Source: Phycisphaerae bacterium (lineage in GTDB: Bacteria > Planctomycetota > Phycisphaerae > Tepidisphaerales > Tepidisphaeraceae). From it: a stretch of 12,370 bases of DNA. Below, in pieces: positions 7,651-12,370 of the stretch (its first letter is position 1; the number at the start of each line of letters is the position of its first letter). Location: contig JACMJD010000021.1 in NCBI GenBank assembly GCA_014380825.1, positions 1 to 12,370 of the forward strand. The letters run 5' to 3'. The translations under genes were made by a program, and so were the position numbers. Under the pieces are notes generated by a model, which was not told where the DNA came from, ran no database searches, and was given only the letters and a program-made list of their open reading frames with translations.

Positions 7651-8205
7651 TTACCGGGTGGTTGGGGCGGAAGCCGGCTTGGATCGTTGCCCGTCAATTT
7701 CTTCCGCGCGAGCATTTGCCGCTGCATCCTTCACATCGGCGTCGGGGAAGATTTGGTACGTCAGCTTCTCGATCTCGCGATGCCCTTCGCGACTCAGGTT
7801 TCGAAAGTCAACAGCCTTGCCCGACTTGTAGATTTGCATGTTGTCGCAGTGAAGGCAGATGGCGAGATCAAGCATCTGCGGTCCGCTGCCGAAGCGAAGC
7901 GCCAGTCTAGGGTCAAAGCAACTCTTGCTTGATGCATCTGGATCAAACACCGCAGGGTTTCTAAAGGTCGCACGGATAGAGGCGTCCAGCGATGGATTTG
8001 CCGTTGCCGAATCGAGGATCGGCCACTGGTAGAACATCCTGTCGTCGGGGACCGGGTCGAAGTGCCAATAGGGCGAGATCTGATGAGCGGTGACATTGCC
8101 GGGCGGCAAACTTAGAGGGGCGTGTGACGACCTTGATGCGTAAACAGCCATCGCGGCAACCACCGCAACACCAAGAGCGAGGATCAACTGAAATCGACGT
8201 TTCAT
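7651..8205 (-). CDS. Hypothetical membrane-anchored or secreted protein with CxxC
   Basis: A 184-residue protein of unknown function. The N-terminus MKRRFQLILALGVAVVAAMAVYA is a basic-hydrophobic signal or single-span anchor, so the rest is predicted to be extracytoplasmic. The centre holds CFDPRLALRFGSG (C96) followed by LDLAICLHCDNMQIY with C117 and C120. This pattern (Cys-x-x-Pro...Arg, then a hydrophobic strand ending in Cys-x-x-Cys) recalls uncharacterised secreted proteins; the cysteines could bind metal or form a disulfide. The C-terminus is charged and Ala-rich (about 155-184). The start ATG overlaps the DinB gene stop as ATGA, so it is the last gene of that operon. It converges on ligA with zero bases between stops. 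Confidence 0.7.
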   Translation of the reverse strand: MKRRFQLILALGVAVVAAMAVYASRSSHAPLSLPPGNVTAHQISPYWHFDPVPDDRMFYQWPILDSATANPSLDASIRATFRNPAVFDPDASSKSCFDPRLALRFGSGPQMLDLAICLHCDNMQIYKSGKAVDFRNLSREGHREIEKLTYQIFPDADVKDAAANARAEEIDGQRSKPASAPTTR

Positions 8206-8738
8206 GCGAGAATCGTTCCCATCCCTAACGCTCGTCGCAGATCCGCGATTTGACCGGTGTGAGTGCTGTTGTGGAAAACCATCCGGCCAGCCAGCGTGTA
8301 GAGCGGGACTTCAGTGTTGCCCCATTTGGTTTTCAAATCGAGCTTCGCGTCGTCGGCAGTTTCAATCGCGCGGACAAGTCGCTCGACCGCAGCGTCACAG
8401 ATGGCCACGCAGCGCGGCCACAGTGGATACATCCTTGAATCCGCGATTGGTTTCGATCCGAAGCTAACCGACTCCGTATCGAAGTGGTTCGCGTCACCCG
8501 ATCGCCCGTCACCGGTGAGGAAGTCAGTCGCGGGCAGCGGTTGCCCGTCGATTCGCTCGGCCGTGCGGTGCATGGTGATGGCCAGATGTCCGAGCGTCCA
8601 AGCGAGATGATTTGGCAAACTTCGCGCCTGGTGGGTGTGGTTGCAGTGGTCGAAGCCGCGCAGATATCGGTGCAGCAGGTCGCGGCTTTGGCGGACCATC
8701 TCGGCGAGAAGCGTTTGTCGCGTCGCTCGGTTGTTCAT
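8202..8738 (-). CDS. DinB-family protein
   Basis: A 178-residue protein with a DinB/YfiT-like four-helix bundle. DinB-fold proteins are usually metal-binding, and some act as thiol-dependent S-transferases; the substrate here is unknown. The predicted metal triad is H51 in WTLGHLAI, and H156 and H160 in FHNSTHTGQIADLRR, the standard late DinB signature. The frame remains open far upstream to 9338, but that part is antisense-free shadow of the methyltransferase gene. ATG 8738 is the start because it overlaps the methyltransferase stop as ATGA and gives the family's length. Its own stop overlaps the next ATG in the same way, which implies translational coupling through all three genes. Confidence 0.88.
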   Translation of the reverse strand: MNNRATRQTLLAEMVRQSRDLLHRYLRGFDHCNHTHQARSLPNHLAWTLGHLAITMHRTAERIDGQPLPATDFLTGDGRSGDANHFDTESVSFGSKPIADSRMYPLWPRCVAICDAAVERLVRAIETADDAKLDLKTKWGNTEVPLYTLAGRMVFHNSTHTGQIADLRRALGMGTILA

Positions 8739-9361
8739 GCCGCTCCGTGATACCCGCCAAGCGAACGTGGCACGAATCGTCCGACGCGGCGGAGATATTG
8801 GGCGTAGTCGTCGCCGTGCGCGCCGACGAGATATCGTTCTTCGCGCCGCGCTTCCCACTGGAGGAAGATCAGGTGAATCACGCCGATGATCAGCATCGCC
8901 GGCGCGGGAACGGCGATCATGCTGGCGAGCATCAGGAGCGATGACAGGGCGTAGATCGGATGCCGCACATAAGCGTACGGGCCGGTGAAGACGAGCTGGG
9001 TTTTTTCGCCGGGGTCGATGCCCATTCGCCAGGATTTGCCCATCTTTTTCCAGCAGACCAGCGTCGCGCCGAACGCAGCCGCGGCGATCAGGACGCCTAG
9101 CCATTCGAGCATTGGAATCAACCAGAGATATCGCATGCCGAGCAGCGGCGTCGCGCCAAACGCGACGAGCAGTGGGATGACGAACCAAAGCGTGATCGCC
9201 GGAAACCAGAGAAATCGCAACGCGCGGCCAAGTGACTCGGCGGGCCAGAAGCCGGCGTTGTGGCCGGTTTGTTTGTAGCTCTTGTAGACCAGCCGCAGGA
9301 CGCGCGACCAGTACGCGCCGACGGTCAATGCGATACACAGTGCGGGCCAGGAATCGATCAC
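8735..9361 (-). CDS. Integral membrane methyltransferase, ICMT/phospholipid methyltransferase type
   Basis: A 208-residue protein of the isoprenylcysteine carboxyl methyltransferase / PEMT-like superfamily, which methylates membrane substrates with S-adenosylmethionine. About four to five membrane segments precede or surround the signature: 5-23, 50-70, 78-103, and 137-168. The SAM-binding part is clear: GPYAYVRHPIYALS (G127, R133, H134, P135), then the acidic segment E170, E174, E175 and the closing HGDDYAQYLRRVGRFVPR. Bacteria have no prenylated CaaX proteins of the eukaryotic kind, so the substrate is unknown. The start is GTG 9361, without a ribosome binding site. The lipase-like gene ends 13 bp upstream, so the two are likely cotranscribed, and the DinB gene overlaps its stop. 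Confidence 0.85.
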   Translation of the reverse strand: MIDSWPALCIALTVGAYWSRVLRLVYKSYKQTGHNAGFWPAESLGRALRFLWFPAITLWFVIPLLVAFGATPLLGMRYLWLIPMLEWLGVLIAAAAFGATLVCWKKMGKSWRMGIDPGEKTQLVFTGPYAYVRHPIYALSSLLMLASMIAVPAPAMLIIGVIHLIFLQWEARREERYLVGAHGDDYAQYLRRVGRFVPRSLGGYHGAA

Positions 9362-9374
9362 GCGAAGGAAATTA

Positions 9375-10241
9375 TCAGTTCCGCTGGCCGGTTGCCACTG
9401 GAGGCGCGCCCGAGGTCGACATCATTGACGGGCCCTGTCGCGCCGCAGCCGGAATCGCAAGACCCGTTTGCGACGCAATTGGTGCCGGCATCGTTCGCAT
9501 CGCCCATTCATTTCGCGGCGGGCAGGCGGTCAACACGTACTTGATTACCTCTCCGTGAACCTTCTTCTTTTTCTCGATATTAAAGTGATCCAGGCCCGGC
9601 TCGAACAGGTCGGTGCGATCGACGCGAATGTTGTAATTCGCTAGCTCGGTGTTCGCATTCTTCGACGCTTCCACGGGCACACCGCGCAGCCAGGGCAGCG
9701 TGTCCCACACGCCGTTGGACTGATAGATGTTGATGCAGCGTTTCACGTTCGAAGGAATGGTGGGCGGGGTGACCGGATCGAGCGTCACCAGCAGATCGAC
9801 GGTGATGTTGTCGCGCTTCAGCTCGCGCGCGATGCGAACCACATCATCCGCGCCGTACGAATGGCCGATCAGCACGAGCGGCTCGGAATTCGGCGCGCTC
9901 GAATATTTCTTTCGGATCGTGCCCGCCAGCGACGACCATTGATCATCCTGGAAGACCATCGCGTTCACGCCGGACTTCTTGATCTCGCCGCCGAGGTTAT
10001 CGATGCCGGTTGAGAAGATGCCGATGAACCCGCGAAGCAGATACGCGTTGCCCGCGCGCGGCGCGTTCGATACCGGAGCGACCGCGTGCACGTTGCCCGG
10101 TTGGATCGCGTGACATCCGGCGCCGATCATCAGGATCAGCGCCATGAACGCAATGGGCACTACGACGGCCAAGTGCCGCGGGGTCTGACCTGCGATATAA
10201 CGGGCAACCTTCAACTGACTGCTCCCTTTCGGCGATGTCAT
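9375..10241 (-). CDS. Lipase-like alpha/beta-fold protein, membrane-anchored or lipoprotein
   Basis: About 288 residues from ATG 10241. A hydrophobic segment AVVVPIAFMALILMIGAGC ends in a lipobox-like cysteine (C43), which suggests export and possible lipidation. The domain after it has the nucleophile elbow LIGHSYGAD (S128), an acidic residue after a strand in LVTLDPV (D155) and a late histidine in GLDHFNIE (H219), a plausible Ser-Asp-His triad of a serine hydrolase. The last ~45 residues are Pro/Ala/Ser/Met-rich and probably unstructured. The start is uncertain: ATG 10241 has no ribosome binding site, whereas TTG 10214 has AAAGGGAG 7 nt upstream and would still keep the whole signal segment; GTG 10271 is a third option. 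It heads the run of minus-strand genes ending at 7651. Confidence 0.75.
   Translation of the reverse strand: MTSPKGSSQLKVARYIAGQTPRHLAVVVPIAFMALILMIGAGCHAIQPGNVHAVAPVSNAPRAGNAYLLRGFIGIFSTGIDNLGGEIKKSGVNAMVFQDDQWSSLAGTIRKKYSSAPNSEPLVLIGHSYGADDVVRIARELKRDNITVDLLVTLDPVTPPTIPSNVKRCINIYQSNGVWDTLPWLRGVPVEASKNANTELANYNIRVDRTDLFEPGLDHFNIEKKKKVHGEVIKYVLTACPPRNEWAMRTMPAPIASQTGLAIPAAARQGPSMMSTSGAPPVATGQRN
10222..10229 (-). promoter_or_regulatory. Possible ribosome binding site for a TTG start at 10214
   Basis: On the minus strand this is AAAGGGAG, seven bases before TTG 10214, in frame with the lipase-like gene. It is inside the frame if ATG 10241 is used. It raises the chance that translation begins at TTG, giving a 279-residue protein. 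Confidence 0.4.
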
Positions 10242-10371
10242 CGAATCATTCGCGCGCTTCGGCCTCCGCACAAACGCACAAACGTATATTCGCGGTTATC
10301 GGACCTTGCCTGCGCGCCGTTCCAATGCGACGCAGCAGGTCGTACCGTCCGCACCGAATTATCCGTCTGGA

Positions 10372-11208
10372 TTAGCGGTGCGCCGGCACAAGCGACACGT
10401 GACCCGCAACAATGCGGTGCAGCGTCGACGATCGATCGCGCAACAACAGTCGACCCGTCCCGTCCAATCCGACACAAACGCCGGTCAATGGTTTGTCGCG
10501 GGGTTTGTCGCGGTTCGGGTTGTCAACATCGTCACGCAACGACGTGGCGATCGGCGCCGCGCTCACCGCGACGCGTCGGCCAACCAACGAGTGGTGTCGA
10601 TCATACTCGCGCAGGATCGCACCAAAGTGATGATCGTTGTGCCGCGACAGTCGAGAGTGCACATGCCGTGCCAGCGTCGCGACGACGTCATTCATATCTA
10701 GAGATGCGCCAGTCATTTGCAGCAGCGATGTGGCGTGATCGCGCAGGCGGGGCGGTAGCTTTCGCCCGGGCACGTTGACGTTCACGCCCACGCCGATCAG
10801 GTCGACGTTCCGCACGCGCTCGCACAGCAGTCCGGCCAATTTACGATCCAGATGGAGCAGATCGTTTGGCCACTTGAGTTGGATCGAATCCGCGCCGCTG
10901 ATTTCCGCCAGCGCATTTCGCACGGCCAATCCTGCGATGAGCGGCACCTGCTGCGGCTGAAGATGCTCGGCCACCGGAAGGACGAACGTGAGCGTGAGGC
11001 TGCCTTCCCCCGACCACCATCTGTTCGCGCCGCGCCCGCGGCCGTGAATTTGGTTCGACGCGAGGACGATCGACGGCGCGAACAGTTTTCCCGCGCGACG
11101 CAATCTCGCCGCGTGATCGTTCGTGCTGCGTACGCGCGAGAACCAGTGCAGGCGGAACGGTTTGATCCGTTTGCGCAGCGAAGCGAGATTGAATATGTTG
11201 ACCGACAT
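10372..11208 (-). CDS. birA: Biotin--[acetyl-CoA/pyruvate carboxylase] ligase, monofunctional
   Basis: A 278-residue biotin-protein ligase. It activates biotin as biotinyl-5'-AMP and transfers it to the lysine of biotin carboxyl-carrier domains. The catalytic core is visible: the biotin/ATP loop HGRGRGANRWWSG (55-67), SLTLTFVLP, LKWPNDLL with K112-N115-D116, KLAGLLCE with K123, and IGVGVNVN (138-145). A C-terminal SH3-like domain follows (about 205-275, LVGRRV, CVGLDGTGRLLLRD). It lacks the ~60-residue N-terminal helix-turn-helix of E. coli BirA, so it should not repress biotin genes directly. A linker between strands of the last domain carries a tandem RDKPRDKP from a 12-bp direct repeat. 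Its neighbour pyc encodes an obvious substrate. The start ATG 11208 has no clear ribosome binding site. Confidence 0.93.
   Translation of the reverse strand: MSVNIFNLASLRKRIKPFRLHWFSRVRSTNDHAARLRRAGKLFAPSIVLASNQIHGRGRGANRWWSGEGSLTLTFVLPVAEHLQPQQVPLIAGLAVRNALAEISGADSIQLKWPNDLLHLDRKLAGLLCERVRNVDLIGVGVNVNVPGRKLPPRLRDHATSLLQMTGASLDMNDVVATLARHVHSRLSRHNDHHFGAILREYDRHHSLVGRRVAVSAAPIATSLRDDVDNPNRDKPRDKPLTGVCVGLDGTGRLLLRDRSSTLHRIVAGHVSLVPAHR
10491..10514. repeat. Two tandem 12-bp units inside birA
   Basis: GTTTGTCGCGGG (10491-10502) is followed directly by GTTTGTCGCGGT (10503-10514), one mismatch. The repeat stays in frame and adds a second RDKP to a likely surface loop of the C-terminal domain of the biotin ligase. 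It looks like a simple slippage duplication. Confidence 0.75.
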
Positions 11209-11227
11209 CCGAGGATTCTTGCAATCG

Positions 11228-11318
11228 AAAAAAGCATGTCATCCAGAGCGGTACTCCGCGAAGGATCTGGCGTCACGCGTCAGGCCAGATCCTTCGCGGA
11301 GTACCGCTCTGGATGACA
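11228..11318 (-). terminator. Likely terminator after pyc (possibly bidirectional)
   Basis: Reading the minus strand away from pyc, the 35-bp hairpin is followed after three bases (TGC) by six T residues (A-run at 11228-11233). On the + strand the same stem is followed by a T7 run at 11325-11331 after a short GCGTCC. The long stem plus adjoining T-runs on both sides suits intrinsic termination in both directions. If it works, birA needs its own promoter within about 20-30 bp of its start. Confidence 0.6.
11237..11318. repeat. Palindromic repeat, copy 2 (perfect 35-bp stem)
   Basis: The arms 11237-11271 and 11284-11318 are perfect reverse complements over 35 bp, separated by a 12-nt loop (11272-11283). 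The element sits between the stop of pyc and the start of birA. The block 11241-11267 is identical to 565-591 in copy 1 of this window. A long perfect inverted repeat of this kind, present at two unrelated intergenic sites, fits a dispersed palindromic family (REP/MITE-like). Whether the copies are mobilised in trans cannot be told here. Confidence 0.93.
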
Positions 11319-11359
11319 GCGTCCTTTTTTTGAGAAGCGCCCCTTTTTTCTGAGGCGCG

Positions 11360-12370
11360 TTACTCGAGCACCACCAGCAAGTCTTTCCCCGCCACCGTCG
11401 CGCCGGGTTTCACCAGCACATCCGCGATCGTCGCATCGCGCGGGCTGTACACGGCGGTTTCCATTTTCATCGCTTCGATGCTCAGTAGACGCTCGCCCTT
11501 CTTGATGGATTGGCCCTTTTTCACGGCGACGGTGGAAATCTTTCCCGGCATCGGCGCGCCAATGTGATGTGGATCATCTTCATCGGCCTTGGGCTGTTTA
11601 TTCGCCGATTGTTCGAGCGAACGATCCGCCACGTTCACGCTCCGGGGCTGGCCGTTCAGCTCGAAGAAGACGGTGCGCGTGCCGTCATCGTGCGGATCGC
11701 TGGTGGTGAGATATTTAACCACCAGCACCTTACCTGGCTCAATTTCGATCGACACTTCTTCGCCGCTGCTCAGGCCGAAGAAGAACGCGGGCGTGGGCAG
11801 ATGCTGCGTGCCATCGAACTCCACGACGTGCTTTTGCAAATCGAGATACACCTGCGGATAGAGCAGATACGAGAGCGCATCCTGATCGGAAGCACGTCGA
11901 TCGAGCTTTTTCGACAGATCTTTCTTCACCGCCGCAAAATCCGCCTTCGGCAGCTTCGCTCCCGCGCGGCCTTTGATCGGTTTCGCCCTAGCCGAATCGA
12001 GCACGATTTTCTGAAGCACCTTCGGCCAGCCGCCTTCGGGTTCGCCGATCATGCCTTGCATCATCTCGACGACGCTCTTGGGGAAACCGATGTTCTTGCC
12101 GGGCGTCAGCACGTCCATGGGCGTCAGATCGTTTGTCACCATGAACAGCGTGAGATCGCCGACGATCTTGCTGGATGGCGTGACCTTGACGATGTCACCG
12201 AAGAGCTGGTTCACGGTTGCGTACGTTTCAGCGATGTCGTCCCAGCGGTCTTCCAAGCCGAGTGATTTCGCCTGCTGCTTGAGATTCGTGAACTGACCAC
12301 CCGGCATTTCATGGAAATAAACTTCGGCGCTGCCGGCCTTCAGTCCTTCTTCGAACGGATAATAGATCTC
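11360..12370 (-). CDS. pyc: Pyruvate carboxylase, C-terminal part with biotin carrier domain
   Basis: The final 336 residues of a single-chain pyruvate carboxylase, which makes oxaloacetate from pyruvate and bicarbonate. The gene runs off the window end, so the biotin carboxylase and most of the carboxyltransferase domain are outside. Visible parts: the end of the carboxyltransferase domain (AEVYFHEMPGGQFTNLKQQ, ATVNQLFGDIVKVTPSSKIVGD), the linking allosteric/PC region (PKADFAAVKKDL..., LSYLLYPQVYLDL), a beta-rich stretch with FFELNGQPRSVNV, then an Asp/Lys-rich linker. The biotinyl domain follows with APMPGKIS and IEAMKMET. The lysine to be biotinylated is encoded at 11465-11467. The FGDIVKVTPSSK wording and the carrier domain on the same chain favour PYC over oxaloacetate decarboxylase alpha. 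The stop TAA lies just upstream of the palindromic repeat. Confidence 0.95.
   Translation of the reverse strand, partial: EIYYPFEEGLKAGSAEVYFHEMPGGQFTNLKQQAKSLGLEDRWDDIAETYATVNQLFGDIVKVTPSSKIVGDLTLFMVTNDLTPMDVLTPGKNIGFPKSVVEMMQGMIGEPEGGWPKVLQKIVLDSARAKPIKGRAGAKLPKADFAAVKKDLSKKLDRRASDQDALSYLLYPQVYLDLQKHVVEFDGTQHLPTPAFFFGLSSGEEVSIEIEPGKVLVVKYLTTSDPHDDGTRTVFFELNGQPRSVNVADRSLEQSANKQPKADEDDPHHIGAPMPGKISTVAVKKGQSIKKGERLLSIEAMKMETAVYSPRDATIADVLVKPGATVAGKDLLVVLE

Noticed and set aside
8739..9338. The upstream 200 codons of the open frame that contains the DinB gene
   Set aside because: They overlap the methyltransferase gene in another frame of the same strand and show no domain. DinB homology starts only at ATG 8738.
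10268..10284. A short direct repeat of CACAAACG upstream of the lipase-like gene as an operator
   Set aside because: There are only two adjacent 8-bp units, with no palindromic symmetry and no supporting regulator nearby.
1..12370. Defence islands, prophage, integrative elements, CRISPR arrays or a biosynthetic cluster
   Set aside because: Every sizeable gene is housekeeping or a plain membrane/hydrolase family. There are no regularly spaced repeats, integrases, transposases or tRNA attachment sites.

Overview
The window reads as ordinary chromosomal DNA from a GC-rich Planctomycetota bacterium, probably of the Phycisphaerae/Tepidisphaera side. This placement is an inference. It rests on the tail of the protein at 1565-2212 (CxxCGYDLR-x(n)-CPECGT), a zinc ribbon recurrent in that phylum, on a prepilin-type leader on the protein at 2237-3451, and on the overall gene style. 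Most genes are tightly packed and several overlap by 4 bp. I see no phage, transposase, CRISPR array, tRNA or rRNA, and nothing that convincingly forms a new multi-gene system.

Layout: (a) 1-522 is the 3' part of a cysteine synthase gene (+). (b) 523-692 is a spacer holding the first copy of a palindromic repeat. (c) 693-2212 (+) holds a PHP-domain phosphoesterase and an overlapping membrane zinc-ribbon protein. (d) 2237-3451 (-) encodes an unusual protein with a prepilin-like N-terminal helix and a C-terminal multi-span membrane domain. (e) 3582-4684 (+) is nucleoside diphosphate kinase overlapping a YihX-like HAD phosphatase. (f) 4732-5544 (+) is a lipoprotein alpha/beta hydrolase and 5629-7650 (+) is NAD-dependent DNA ligase LigA. 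(g) 10241-7651 (-) is a four-gene run: lipase-like protein, ICMT/phospholipid-type membrane methyltransferase, DinB-fold protein, and a small membrane-anchored CxxC protein. The last three are joined by ATGA overlaps. (h) 11208-10372 (-) is a biotin-protein ligase without a DNA-binding domain, and 12370-11360 (-) is the C-terminal part of pyruvate carboxylase with its biotinylation site.

The clearest functional link is birA next to the biotin enzyme pyc: the ligase would attach biotin to the AMKM lysine encoded just upstream. Between these two genes lies a perfect 35-bp inverted repeat flanked by T-runs on both sides, a likely bidirectional terminator. Its arm shares an identical 27-nt block with the repeat after cysteine synthase, so this is a dispersed palindromic repeat family. 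The two most interesting items are that repeat pair and the prepilin/multi-span chimera.
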